DNA of 64,000 nt from Nitrosomonas sp. (GTDB lineage Bacteria > Pseudomonadota > Gammaproteobacteria > Burkholderiales > Nitrosomonadaceae): the NCBI GenBank assembly GCA_017984435.1, contig JAGNZK010000002.1, positions 60,469 to 124,468 on the forward strand, given 5' to 3'. Under the pieces are notes generated by a model. The model saw only the letters and a list, made by a program, of their open reading frames with translations. It made no database searches and was not told where the DNA came from. Each line of letters starts with the position of its first letter. Position 1 is the first letter of the stretch. Position numbers and translations under genes: made by a program. This document shows positions 10,381 to 19,409 of the stretch, piece by piece.

Positions 10381-11388
10381 GTGCATGGCAAGGATTCTTC
10401 AGCGATATCCGTAGAGAAATTGTGCATTGAGGAGGCAAGTGATGATCAGCGGATTGATAATTTTTTATTTAAACGCTATAAAAATATACCCAAAAGTCAC
10501 ATATATCAGCTACTGAGAAGTGGTCAGATACGTGTGAATGGAAAGCGGGCGAATGCCAGCTATCGTTTACAGTTGAGCGACATTGTCAGAATTCCGCCGA
10601 TCAAAGCGACGGAAAAAAACTCTTTCCAATCAACCACCATTACACCATCGAATTTTTTTATCTTTAATAAATTGTTTGAAGATGATGCGCTGCTGGTCAT
10701 TGATAAACCAGGCGGTATGGCGGTTCATGGTGGAAGTGGTATCAGCTTTGGTGTCATCGAACAATTACGTGCCCAGAATCCATCCTGGAAATCCCTGGAA
10801 TTGGTGCATCGTTTGGATAGGGAAACCTCCGGTGTTTTGTTACTTGCAAAGAAACGTGCCGCATTAGTTGAGCTGCATCGGCAAATTCGCGAGGGATTAA
10901 TGGAGAAACATTACCTGGTGATGGTCCAGGGTGAATGGCGTAATGCTACGCAACATGTCAAGCTGGCTTTAAATAAATATGTGACTGCAGCAGGGGAGCG
11001 GCGTGTGGCAATATCAACAAATGCGCATAAAGACAGCAAACCAATGCTCGCTCATACCATTTTTAGGTTGCAAAAATCATGGAAAAATTTCACCTTACTG
11101 GATGCTGAATTAAAAACAGGTCGCACACATCAAATCCGTGTTCATCTTTCCCATCTTGGGTTTCCTATCATTGGTGATGACAAATACGGTAATTTTGAAA
11201 TAAATAAGCGACTTGCGAAGGCGAGAAGCCCGATCAATCTGGCGCGAATGTTTTTACATGCCCATACGCTGCAAATCAACCATCCAATTTCTGGAGAATG
11301 TATGAAATTACAGTCACCCTTATCCAAAGACCTACAGAAGTTTATGGATGCACTGGATAAATCGGGTGATATAATGTCATGCCGCTAA
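10381..11388 (+). CDS. rluC: 23S rRNA pseudouridine synthase RluC
   Basis: Converts uridines 955, 2504 and 2580 (E. coli numbering) of 23S rRNA to pseudouridine. An N-terminal S4 RNA-binding domain (QRIDNFLFKRYKNIPKSHI ... GQIRVNGKRA) precedes the RsuA/RluA catalytic domain with the signature LVHRLDRETSGVLLLAKK, in which the Asp of HRLDR is the nucleophile, and TGRTHQIRVHL. No in-frame ATG exists near the beginning. I prefer the GTG at 10381, which leaves ~22 residues before QRIDNF, as in E. coli RluC; another GTG at 10318 would add 21 residues. Neither has a strong ribosome site. The stop overlaps the stop of the convergent esterase gene by four bases. Confidence 0.9.
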   Translation: MHGKDSSAISVEKLCIEEASDDQRIDNFLFKRYKNIPKSHIYQLLRSGQIRVNGKRANASYRLQLSDIVRIPPIKATEKNSFQSTTITPSNFFIFNKLFEDDALLVIDKPGGMAVHGGSGISFGVIEQLRAQNPSWKSLELVHRLDRETSGVLLLAKKRAALVELHRQIREGLMEKHYLVMVQGEWRNATQHVKLALNKYVTAAGERRVAISTNAHKDSKPMLAHTIFRLQKSWKNFTLLDAELKTGRTHQIRVHLSHLGFPIIGDDKYGNFEINKRLAKARSPINLARMFLHAHTLQINHPISGECMKLQSPLSKDLQKFMDALDKSGDIMSCR

Positions 11389-12032
11389 TTGTTCAGATTG
11401 ACGGCAACTTGTTCTTTTTTAAACATAGTTTGCAGAATTTTCCAAACATTTTCTACAATTTCTTTCTGTGCAATTTCATTGGGATGTATGCCGTCGGCTT
11501 GAAAGAATTCTTGTTTATCACCAAAACCAGCCAATAGAAATGGTATCAATTTGATGGGATAGTCTTCGGCTAACTGTGGGAAAATAGCTTGGAATTTTTT
11601 TGTATAGGTAATACCATAGTTAGGAGGTAGCTGCATACCGGCAAGTAGCACCAATGCGTTATTTTGTTGGCATATTTTAATGATAGCTTCCAGATTCTCA
11701 TAAATAGATTTTATAGAAGCGCCGCGCAGACCATCATTAGCGCCAAGTTCAAGAATAACAATCTCAGGACGATGCATTTCAAGTGCTTGTTCAATTCGAT
11801 TGCGTCCCCCCAGTGTTGTTTCACCGCTGATACTTGCGTTGATGAGTTGATAGTCAGCGAATTCGGATTGCAATCGCTGTGTAAGTAATGCAACCCACCC
11901 GGCTTCCGTTGGCATGCCATAACCGGCAGATAAGCTATCACCAAAAACCATAATAGTTTTTGGTGATGACGCTGTCGCAGGAGCAATAAAAGTAAAAAGA
12001 AAAATCAGGATAATAAGGAATCTTTTTTTCAT
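11385..12032 (-). CDS. tesA: GDSL/SGNH esterase, TesA-like (acyl-CoA thioesterase I / arylesterase)
   Basis: Periplasmic SGNH hydrolase releasing acyl groups from esters or thioesters. A signal peptide (residues 1 to ~21, hydrophobic FLIILIFLFTFIAPATA) is followed by block I FGDSLSAGYG with nucleophile Ser33, block III LELGANDGLRG (Asn of GAND) and block V DGIHPN with catalytic Asp and His. At 215 residues it matches TesA. Its ATG overlaps that of the divergent ABC ATPase gene: the palindrome CATG supplies both starts. The order tesA | ybbA-ybbP is conserved in many proteobacteria, which supports the name. The native substrate is not determined by sequence. Confidence 0.88.
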   Translation of the reverse strand: MKKRFLIILIFLFTFIAPATASSPKTIMVFGDSLSAGYGMPTEAGWVALLTQRLQSEFADYQLINASISGETTLGGRNRIEQALEMHRPEIVILELGANDGLRGASIKSIYENLEAIIKICQQNNALVLLAGMQLPPNYGITYTKKFQAIFPQLAEDYPIKLIPFLLAGFGDKQEFFQADGIHPNEIAQKEIVENVWKILQTMFKKEQVAVNLNN

Positions 12033-12717
12033 GTTGAATCATCTTGTTAAACAACCGATTCTCCGCACCGATACATTGACTAAACAAGTGAATACAGGTG
12101 ACAAGCAGTTAACCATATTGCAGGATATCAATTTACAGGTTAACGCGGGTGAAGCTGTTGCAATTATAGGGGCATCGGGCTCAGGTAAATCTACTTTATT
12201 GGGATTGCTTGCCGGATTGGATTTGCCGACTTCGGGGAAAGTTCATCTGGATGATGTCGATATTTTTACCTTGGATGAAGATAGCCGGGCTGCTTTGCGG
12301 GGCAAAATCCTCGGTTTTGTGTTTCAGTCGTTTCAATTACTTCCGGCATTAACAGCGATTGAAAATGTGATGCTACCACTTGAGCTCACCGCTGTCAGCA
12401 ATGCGGAAGCGACAGCACGGAAATTGCTGGATCGTGTTGGTCTAGCCATGCGCTTACATCATTATCCTAAGCAATTGTCTGGTGGTGAACAGCAACGAGT
12501 TGCCATTGCGCGGGCTTTTGCGACAGACCCAAAATTATTGCTGGCGGATGAACCCACCGGGAATCTTGATTCGGCGACCGGTATACAAATTATCGAACTA
12601 ATGTTTGAGCTCAATCGTGAGCATGGTACGACATTGGTGTTAGTGACGCATGATGAAGCTTTGTCACAACGTTGTTCGCGTCAAATCCGCTTGGCGGATG
12701 GCAGGCTTGTGCAATGA
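12031..12717 (+). CDS. ybbA: ABC transporter ATP-binding protein YbbA (LolD/MacB-type)
   Basis: Cytoplasmic ATPase of the LolD/MacB class. Walker A GASGSGKST (about residues 47-55), Q-loop VFQSFQLLP, signature LSGGEQQRV, Walker B LLLADEPTGNLDS and the switch His in LVTHDE are all present. It is 228 residues long, the normal size. AAGGAA lies about ten bases upstream of the ATG. The permease ybbP follows 97 bases downstream, so the two probably form one transporter. In E. coli the ybbA-ybbP pair next to tesA has no firmly established substrate; lipid or lipoprotein handling is a guess. Confidence 0.9.
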   Translation: MLNHLVKQPILRTDTLTKQVNTGDKQLTILQDINLQVNAGEAVAIIGASGSGKSTLLGLLAGLDLPTSGKVHLDDVDIFTLDEDSRAALRGKILGFVFQSFQLLPALTAIENVMLPLELTAVSNAEATARKLLDRVGLAMRLHHYPKQLSGGEQQRVAIARAFATDPKLLLADEPTGNLDSATGIQIIELMFELNREHGTTLVLVTHDEALSQRCSRQIRLADGRLVQ

Positions 12718-12814
12718 ACGGTTAAGCTGAGAGTCTGCGGACTGGGATCGAGCACGACATTACAGTATCGTCGATAAACATCATATATTTTCAAGCAGGA
12801 CAGCGTTTTCTATC

Positions 12815-15325
12815 ATGAATCATTTTAGGCTTTCATTTCGTATGCTGTACCGTGACTGGCGGGCCGGCGAACTTAATGTTCTAGTATTGGCGTTGGTCAT
12901 TGCAATTAGTGGATTGACGACGGTGGGATTTTTTGCGGATCGCGTAGAAATGGGACTGGCCCGCGAAAGTAATCAACTGTTGGGGGCTGATTTGTTGGTT
13001 ATTTCGAGTCAACCTTTGCCGGAGCACTATGCGAATGAGGCAAGCCGGTTGGGATTGACGGTCTCATCGATGATTAAATTTCCCAGCATGATTTCCAATG
13101 GCGATAACAATCTGCTGACTGAAATTAAAGCAGTCACGGATGGTTATCCATTGCGCGGACGCGTCCTCCTGGCCAGCCGGTCATCGCAAGCACTCACAGC
13201 GCAACCGGAAATTCAGAAGGCAACCGGAATTCCACAGCCGGGCACGATCTGGGTGGATGAGAAAGTGATGACACGGCTTGATCTGAAGGGAAGCGACGTA
13301 GTGGATGTAGGTGCTATGCAGTTGACCGTCACCGAACTTGTCGTGCGTGAACCGGATCATTCGGTGGGATTCATCAATATGGGACCGCGCGCCATGATGA
13401 ATGCGGCTGATTTGCCTGAAACCGATTTGATACAGCAAGGTAGCCGTATTTCCTATAATTTGCTGGTGGCGGGTGAGGTGGCGAGCGTACAGCAATTCCG
13501 TGATTGGGCAAAACCTCAATTGACCAAAGCACAAAGAATCGAGGGTATCCGGGATGCGCGACCTGAGATTAAAGCCGCATTGGAGCGTGCGGAAAAATTC
13601 CTGAATCTGGCGGCTCTCGCTAGTGTTGTTCTGGCAGCAGTGGCAATTGCCTTGGCGGTGCGCCGGTTTACCCAGCGCCATTTGGATGGCTGCGCGGTGA
13701 TGCGCAGCTTGGGCGCCAGTCAGCAACAGTTATTGTATTTGTATCTGTATTATTTTATTGCATTGGGTGTTATCGCCAGCAGTGTGGGTTGCCTGATTGG
13801 TTTTGCCGCCCAGGAAATTCTGACACACTGGTTAACAGATATTGTCGAAACCGCATTGCCCTGGCCAAATGGGTTGCCAGCGTTACATGGTCTGCTGGTT
13901 GGACTAGTCTTGTTATTGGGTTTTGCGGTGCCGCCCGTGCTGAATTTACGCAGCGCTCCTGCATTACGGGTATTGCGCAGGGACATCGGCTTGTCCAATG
14001 CACACAGCATCGCCGGCTATTTGTTGGGATTGGCGGCTTTGTCGCTGTTATTTATCTGGAAAGCGCAGGATTTGAAGCTGGGCCTTTATATTGTTGGCGG
14101 ATTTACCTCAGCGATTGCAATTTTCGGCGGTCTGGGTTGGTTGCTGATCAAGATGTTATCGAATCTGCGCCACCAAGCCGGCGGCGCTTGGCGATATGGT
14201 TTGGCTAGCATCCGCCGCCGTGCGGTTTCAAGCGTGTTGCAAGCAGTGGCGCTGGGATTGGGGTTAATGGCATTACTGGTGTTGACATTGATTCAGGATG
14301 ATCTGATCAATGATTGGCATGCCAGCCTACCGCCCGATGCACCGAATCATTTTCTGGTGAATATTCAGGCAGATCAATTGCAGCCGTTGGAAGAGTTTTT
14401 TCAACAATATGCCATTGAGCATCCTCCTTTATTTCCGATGGTGAGAGGCCGCCTGGTTAAGATCAATGGCAAGAATGTGTCGCCGGAAAATTATGCGGGC
14501 GATCCGCATGCTGAAAGACATGTCAGGCGCGAATTCAATTTGTCATGGGCGAATCGGCTCGCATTGGATAATCAGATTGTTCAGGGCACGTGGTGGAACG
14601 CGGATACCAACGAAGCGATTATGTCGATCGAAGAAGGTATCGCTAAAACAATTCGCGTGAAGCTGGGTGATGAGCTGACTTATGATATTGCTGGCAGCCA
14701 TTTTTCAGCCAAAATCACCAGCGTGAGAAAAGTCGATTGGGACAGCTTCCGGGTGAATTTTTTCGTGGTGGTGCCGCCTGGTTTATTGGATAACTTTCCG
14801 GCGAGCTATATCACCAGTTTTTATGTGCCGCCGACAGAAATTGCCATGATCCATCATCTTGTCAGGGAGTTTCCAAATATTCTGGTGGTTGACGTGGCCG
14901 TGGTCATCAATCAGGTGCAGCAAATGATTCAACAGGTCTCCCAAGCGATCGAGTTTGTTTTTCTGTTTACCGTGTTGGCTGGTTTTGCCGTGTTGTACGC
15001 CGCGATTGCCGCCACACAGGACGAACGTATCTATGAAGCGGCCATTTTTAGAACATTGGGCGCTAAACGCGAGCAATTGTCGCGTGCCTGGGCAGCCGAA
15101 TTTGCAATATTAGGTGGGTTGTCCGGATTGTTTGCATCGGCCGGTGCCAGTATGCTGGGTTATGTCATTGGTCAGCATGTTTTGCATCTAAACTACACGT
15201 TTAATCCCTGGATCTGGTTGGTCGGTACGTTCACGGGAATGATCGGTGTTTTAGTGGCCGGTCTATTGGGCACGCGTTCAGCGTTATCAAGCCCGCCTTT
15301 ACTAACTTTGCGCAAGATTGGATAA
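12815..15325 (+). CDS. ybbP: ABC transporter permease YbbP (FtsX-like, 836 residues)
   Basis: Large inner-membrane permease with two FtsX-like cores. The N-terminus has one membrane helix (VLVLALVIAISGLTTVGFF) followed by a periplasmic domain, then a first cluster of helices at about residues 265-450, a second periplasmic domain (about 500-710) and three last helices (FVFLFTVLAGFAVLYAAIAA onward). Characteristic sequence EAAIFRTLGAKREQL is the cytoplasmic coupling region contacting the ATPase. It is the partner of ybbA directly upstream. Length and layout match the YbbP/DUF214 group rather than LolC or MacB. Role unknown in detail. Confidence 0.9.
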   Translation: MNHFRLSFRMLYRDWRAGELNVLVLALVIAISGLTTVGFFADRVEMGLARESNQLLGADLLVISSQPLPEHYANEASRLGLTVSSMIKFPSMISNGDNNLLTEIKAVTDGYPLRGRVLLASRSSQALTAQPEIQKATGIPQPGTIWVDEKVMTRLDLKGSDVVDVGAMQLTVTELVVREPDHSVGFINMGPRAMMNAADLPETDLIQQGSRISYNLLVAGEVASVQQFRDWAKPQLTKAQRIEGIRDARPEIKAALERAEKFLNLAALASVVLAAVAIALAVRRFTQRHLDGCAVMRSLGASQQQLLYLYLYYFIALGVIASSVGCLIGFAAQEILTHWLTDIVETALPWPNGLPALHGLLVGLVLLLGFAVPPVLNLRSAPALRVLRRDIGLSNAHSIAGYLLGLAALSLLFIWKAQDLKLGLYIVGGFTSAIAIFGGLGWLLIKMLSNLRHQAGGAWRYGLASIRRRAVSSVLQAVALGLGLMALLVLTLIQDDLINDWHASLPPDAPNHFLVNIQADQLQPLEEFFQQYAIEHPPLFPMVRGRLVKINGKNVSPENYAGDPHAERHVRREFNLSWANRLALDNQIVQGTWWNADTNEAIMSIEEGIAKTIRVKLGDELTYDIAGSHFSAKITSVRKVDWDSFRVNFFVVVPPGLLDNFPASYITSFYVPPTEIAMIHHLVREFPNILVVDVAVVINQVQQMIQQVSQAIEFVFLFTVLAGFAVLYAAIAATQDERIYEAAIFRTLGAKREQLSRAWAAEFAILGGLSGLFASAGASMLGYVIGQHVLHLNYTFNPWIWLVGTFTGMIGVLVAGLLGTRSALSSPPLLTLRKIG

Positions 15326-15343
15326 CCACGCTTCGTGGCCACC

Positions 15344-16552
15344 ATGATTTCACCGGCATCGATACTTGATCCGCAATCACCCAGGCTCAAATCGCTGCCG
15401 CCACTGAGTTTGTATATTCATATTCCCTGGTGTCTGAAGAAATGCCCTTACTGTGATTTTAATTCACATGAAATACGCGGGGAGGGTAGTCAGGCACCTG
15501 AGGAAGAATATGTGGCTGCATTAATCCGCGATCTCGAATCCGCTCTGCAGAATGTTTGGGGGCGTCGGCTCAGCAGTGTGTTTTTTGGCGGCGGCACGCC
15601 GAGTTTATTCAGTGCCAAAGCCATTGATACCATATTGGCGGCGGTAAGAACGCTGTTACCCTTGGAGCACTTTGCCGAAGTCACGATGGAAGCCAATCCC
15701 GGAACGTTTGAAGCGCAAAAATTCGCTGATTTTCGTGCAGCAGGCATCAATCGCCTGTCGATCGGCATACAAAGTTTTAACCCTCAACATCTGCAAGCAT
15801 TGGGGCGTGTGCATAATGATCAGGAAGCGCACCGAGCGGTAGACATCGCGCTGAAGAATTTCGACAATATCAATCTCGATCTGATGTATGCATTGCCCGG
15901 GCAAACCCTGGCGGAAGCGCAGGCTGATATTGAAACGGCTTGTGTTCAGGGCGTTACACATATTTCCGCTTATCACTTAACGCTGGAACCGAATACGTTG
16001 TTTCACCGTTTCCCACCGAATCTTCCCGATGACGAACAAGCAGCAGCGATGCAGGGCATGATCGAACAAATCACGACCAATCATCAGTATCGCAATTACG
16101 AGACTTCAGCGTTTGCCCAGACAGGGAAAGAATCGCGTCATAACATGAACTACTGGTTATTTGGTGACTATGTCGGTATCGGTGCGGGCGCGCACAGTAA
16201 AATCAGCTTTGCCGATAAAATTGTGCGGCAGATGCGTTTTAAGCAACCGAAGGAATATCTGGCTAAAGCTCAAGCGGGTGAGTCATTAATCCAGACACAA
16301 CAGATGCTTACTCTCGATGATCGTTGTTTTGAATTCATGATGAATGCGCTACGACTTAGCGGCGGGTTTGAAACGTCGGTGTTTCAGGAACGTACCGGCT
16401 TACCGATTACCATCGTGCAAAAACCATTAGAGGAAGCCGAACAACGCGGCTTGCTGATACACGATCGTCACCGCATAAAACCCACGGTACTGGGCAGGCG
16501 TTTTCTCAATGATCTGCTGCAAATCTTTTTGCCCGAAACTAATCCGAAATAA
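15344..16552 (+). CDS. hemW: Radical SAM heme chaperone HemW
   Basis: Relative of coproporphyrinogen dehydrogenase HemN that binds heme and delivers it to target enzymes. The 4Fe-4S/SAM motif CLKKCPYC is at about residues 30-37 (Cys30, Cys34, Cys37), followed by GGGTPSL, the SAM-binding EANPGT segment and SIGIQSFN. At 402 residues it has the HemW length, and the HemN-specific N-terminal extension is absent. I use the ATG at 15344; a GTG nine bases earlier is in frame and cannot be excluded, as neither has a clear ribosome site. It starts 18 bases after ybbP, so the genes may be co-transcribed. Confidence 0.9.
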   Translation: MISPASILDPQSPRLKSLPPLSLYIHIPWCLKKCPYCDFNSHEIRGEGSQAPEEEYVAALIRDLESALQNVWGRRLSSVFFGGGTPSLFSAKAIDTILAAVRTLLPLEHFAEVTMEANPGTFEAQKFADFRAAGINRLSIGIQSFNPQHLQALGRVHNDQEAHRAVDIALKNFDNINLDLMYALPGQTLAEAQADIETACVQGVTHISAYHLTLEPNTLFHRFPPNLPDDEQAAAMQGMIEQITTNHQYRNYETSAFAQTGKESRHNMNYWLFGDYVGIGAGAHSKISFADKIVRQMRFKQPKEYLAKAQAGESLIQTQQMLTLDDRCFEFMMNALRLSGGFETSVFQERTGLPITIVQKPLEEAEQRGLLIHDRHRIKPTVLGRRFLNDLLQIFLPETNPK

Positions 16553-16660
16553 TACAGCCTCCGGTACATTCAGCAATAAATCCGGCTTGATTGTGCGATA
16601 AAATTCCATACGTTGGACTTAACAAACCGTTAAGGTTGTGTGATTAAGGGAGTGTGTAAC

Positions 16661-17458
16661 ATGGCGTATGTAAAACCGGAAGAAATCGTTGAAAGCATGT
16701 TGCAGGTAGGCGCCAAGAAAGCAAGTCTGCCGTTCAAACAGTTGCTGATGCGCGGTTTCTTAGCGGGCGCTTTTCTCGGTTATGCCACTACGCTGGCGAT
16801 TCTGGCGGCGACACAAACAGGCTGGGGCATTGCCGGCGCGCTGGTTTTTCCGGTGGGTTTTGTCATGATCATCCTGCTCGGGCTGGAACTCGCAACCGGC
16901 AATTTTGCACTCATCCCGATTGCCGTTAAAGACAAGAGAGCGCCATTCAGCCGTTTGCTCGTCAATTGGAGCTGGGTGCTAATCGGTAACTTGATCGGCA
17001 GCGTCACGTATGCCTATTTATATTGCATTGTGGCGACCAAAATGGGATCGATCGATCCCGCTACCATTCCTGCACTACAACGGACCATCACCATCGCAGA
17101 AACCAAAACGCTCGAATACGCGAAACTTGGCCTGGACGGCACCATCACTGCCTTTACCAGCGCGATACTATGCAACTGGATGGTGACGCTGGGTGCTGTG
17201 ATGGCCTTCACCTCTACCACAACCATCGGCAAAATCGCCGCCATGTGGTTGCCGATCATGACCTTTTTCGGCCTCGGTTACGAACACGCCATCGTCAACA
17301 TGTTCGTAATTCCCGCGGGCATGTGGCTGGGCGCAAATATCACATTGGCTGACTGGTGGCTATGGAACGGATTCCCGGTGATCGCCGGTAATCTGTTTGG
17401 TGGGATGATGTTTACCGGGTTTATGTTGTATTGGAGTTATGGCAAGGTAAATTATTAG
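16661..17458 (+). CDS. Formate/nitrite transporter family channel
   Basis: Inner-membrane channel of the FNT family (FocA, NirC) that moves small monovalent anions such as formate or nitrite as a pentamer. Six hydrophobic segments fill the 265 residues; LLGLELATGNFALIP in the second segment region and the AILCNWMVTLG segment correspond to the conserved re-entrant loop areas of the family. The ATG at 16661 is preferred over a GTG at 16640 because AAGGGAG (16646-16652) lies eight bases upstream. In an ammonia oxidiser a nitrite export role would make sense, but the substrate is an inference. The gene stands alone, with a hairpin shortly after the stop. Confidence 0.88.
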   Translation: MAYVKPEEIVESMLQVGAKKASLPFKQLLMRGFLAGAFLGYATTLAILAATQTGWGIAGALVFPVGFVMIILLGLELATGNFALIPIAVKDKRAPFSRLLVNWSWVLIGNLIGSVTYAYLYCIVATKMGSIDPATIPALQRTITIAETKTLEYAKLGLDGTITAFTSAILCNWMVTLGAVMAFTSTTTIGKIAAMWLPIMTFFGLGYEHAIVNMFVIPAGMWLGANITLADWWLWNGFPVIAGNLFGGMMFTGFMLYWSYGKVNY

Positions 17459-17476
17459 AGGATTAATTTGCAATTT

Positions 17477-17495
17477 CCCGTGGTCTTGCCACGGG
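17477..17495 (+). terminator. Hairpin after the formate/nitrite channel gene
   Basis: Arms CCCGTGG and CCACGGG enclose a five-base loop, 19 bases after the stop codon. There is no T-run after it, so it may be a processing or Rho-assisted 3' end rather than a strong intrinsic terminator. Confidence 0.45.
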
Positions 17496-17615
17496 GATAG
17501 GTGCAGTACCGCGCGGAGCAAATTTATCATAGGTTAGGATGTCAATAAGCAAACGCATTGCACTTGTTTTTTTGGATAAAGAGGCTATAAGAATCACAAT
17601 ATGAAAGGCGTGTCT

Positions 17616-17840
17616 ATGAATACCGAAAAATTGATTGATGAAGCGGTTGCGCTGCCAGTAGAAGAAAGAGTGCTGGTGGTGGATTCATTGCTACGCAGTC
17701 TTAATCAGCCGGAATCTGAGATTGACGAGAAATGGATTGTGGTGGGACATAAGCGTCTGGCTGAGATGAGATCTGGATCTGTAGAAATGGTACCGGGAGA
17801 AAAAGTATTTGATAAGATATGGAAAAGATTTGATCAATGA
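17616..17840 (+). CDS. Addiction module antitoxin (TIGR02574-type, ParE/RelE partner)
   Basis: Small acidic/helical antitoxin of the group called addiction module component (TIGR02574), which pairs with ParE/RelE-type toxins. The sequence EKLIDEAVALPVEERVLVVD followed by SLLRSLNQP is the hallmark N-terminal part, and the C-terminal IWKRFDQ would wrap the toxin. I prefer the ATG at 17616, since AAAGGCG lies just before it; another ATG at 17601 would add five residues. The stop overlaps the toxin's start as ATGA, the usual coupling. Its toxin is interrupted by a stop codon, so this antitoxin may be an orphan. Confidence 0.85.
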   Translation: MNTEKLIDEAVALPVEERVLVVDSLLRSLNQPESEIDEKWIVVGHKRLAEMRSGSVEMVPGEKVFDKIWKRFDQ

Positions 17841-18127
17841 TTTACTCGTTTCATCCGGACGCGGAAGAAGAATTCAATCAAGTAATCGAATATTACGAAG
17901 AGATCGAAACAGGACTTGGGTATGATTTTGCTGTAGAGGTTTATTCAACAATATAGCGATCAATCGCTTATCCAACGGAGTGGCCTATTTTGAGTGGTGA
18001 TATCCGGCGATCTTTGGTTAGTCGATTTCCATATGGTGTATTGTATTCTGAAGACCAAGAAGGATTATTCATTGTTGCAGTTATGAATCTTCATCGTGAT
18101 CCGGATTATTGGAAAGAACGAAAGTAG
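17837..18127 (+). pseudogene. ParE/RelE-type toxin gene with in-frame amber codon
   Basis: Reading from the ATG at 17837 gives MIYSFHPDAEEEFNQVIEYY, a typical ParE start, up to codon 40, which is TAG (17954-17956). The same frame then continues without interruption for 56 codons (RSIAYPTEWPILSGDIRRSL ... FPYGVLYSEDQEG ... LHRDPDYWKER) to a normal TAG at 18125-18127. A full-length product would be 96 residues, the family's usual size. The residue at codon 40 is commonly Gln in the family, and CAG to TAG is a single change. So the toxin looks inactivated by one point mutation, and recently, since the rest is not decayed. A sequencing error is the alternative. Confidence 0.85.
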
Positions 18128-18182
18128 ACACTGAACAATGCGCTTACACAAAATCTAAGACACTCTCAGAACATTATTCACT

Positions 18183-19262
18183 ATGGATGACAAACGATTT
18201 TATCCTTTCTACGAGAAGTTTTCCGATGTTATACGCCTTCCGGTGGTGGGTAAGTTATTGGTATCAGTGCTGTTGGCAGGTTTGTTTTTAGTGCCGCATT
18301 TTTGTGTGATTCGAATCAATACAAGCGACATCAATCAGGTGCTTCTCCGCTGGGACTGGATGCTGGGTGTGATCATTTTTTTCGCGATGTTCACTTTGTA
18401 TTATGCGACGTATACATTTCGTAACTTGTTTCTTTTATTGGATGTTTTGTGGAAGCCACATGAAGGTCATCCAGGCTATATTACCTATATCAATCAGACA
18501 TTAAGCAACCGCACTTTTCTCACCGCGGCTTGTGTATTCGGATTCACCAATTTGATGGTAGGATTATGTTTTGGTTTGCCCGACAATATTACCAGTACCT
18601 GGGAGCGGATTTCACTTGGCTGGGGATATTTTTTAGCCGGTTTTGTATGCGGACTGCCTGTTGGCGGGATTTATGGCGTGATCAAGGTGATCGTTTATCT
18701 TGTTCGCGAGGGGACGTTTGAACTGGATTACACGTCTCCCGATGGCTGTGGTGGCGTAAGGTTTTTAGGTGATGCGATTGTTAAGTTCAGTGCGGTGACA
18801 TTGATAGTCGGTGTGCTGATATCGATCTACATTATTAACGCCAATTGGGAAAGAGAGCATGATTTTCTAGTCAACTTTCTGATGTGGGCATGGGTTGCCT
18901 TTCCTTACATTCTGTCTTTATTGATTGTCATTGTTCCTTCGGTAGGGATTAATCAGCTGCTGCGTCAATATAAATTCCAGAAAGACTGTGAATTTAAGGG
19001 TGATTTAAAAAAATTACTCAATAATATGAACAGTTTGAGTAATGGTGAATCTGTTCAAATCAATGATTTGAAAGAGCGGCATGAGCATATCACTGCATTA
19101 AGAACAAAACTCTATCAAATGCGAGCATGGCCCTTTGGTCTTTCAGAGAATTATAAATATACTGTGATATTTATCTCGAATCTTATCATGCCAGTGCTCG
19201 CGCTCCCGCCGGTCTTGGATGCGATCAAAGGAATGCTGACGTCTATCATGGCAAGCTTTTAG
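18183..19262 (+). CDS. Polytopic membrane protein of unknown function (359 residues)
   Basis: I do not recognise the family. The protein has about seven hydrophobic segments: around residues 20-42, 57-82, 112-130, 145-170, 198-220, 232-255 and 325-350, with a charged cytoplasmic-looking stretch (about 262-320: LLRQYKFQKDCEFKGDLKKL and on) that may form a short coiled coil. There is no signal peptide and no catalytic motif I can name. It follows the broken toxin gene by 55 bases and ends at a probable terminator. The open frame and the steady hydrophobic pattern support a real gene. Confidence 0.7.
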   Translation: MDDKRFYPFYEKFSDVIRLPVVGKLLVSVLLAGLFLVPHFCVIRINTSDINQVLLRWDWMLGVIIFFAMFTLYYATYTFRNLFLLLDVLWKPHEGHPGYITYINQTLSNRTFLTAACVFGFTNLMVGLCFGLPDNITSTWERISLGWGYFLAGFVCGLPVGGIYGVIKVIVYLVREGTFELDYTSPDGCGGVRFLGDAIVKFSAVTLIVGVLISIYIINANWEREHDFLVNFLMWAWVAFPYILSLLIVIVPSVGINQLLRQYKFQKDCEFKGDLKKLLNNMNSLSNGESVQINDLKERHEHITALRTKLYQMRAWPFGLSENYKYTVIFISNLIMPVLALPPVLDAIKGMLTSIMASF

Positions 19263-19350
19263 AGCCCATTCAATAAGGATTAATTGCCCTTTTGATTTTG
19301 GGGTTGAAAGCGTCATCCTGATTCAGCAAAATGGCATTCTGCGCTGAAGG

Positions 19351-19382
19351 AATCCGTTAATACGGATTGCTTTTAGTTTTCT
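19351..19382 (+). terminator. Intrinsic terminator after the unknown membrane protein
   Basis: Arms AATCCGT and ACGGATT with a four-base loop (19351-19368), followed by the T-rich GCTTTTAGTTTTCT. Located 89 bases after the stop and just before the hemerythrin gene. Confidence 0.6.
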
Positions 19383-19409
19383 AATCAAATAACTCTCCTT
19401 CTAAATACC

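Noticed and set aside
13181-13726. Minus-strand open frame of 181 codons inside ybbP
   Set aside because: Antisense to a conserved permease, no family resemblance and no start signal.
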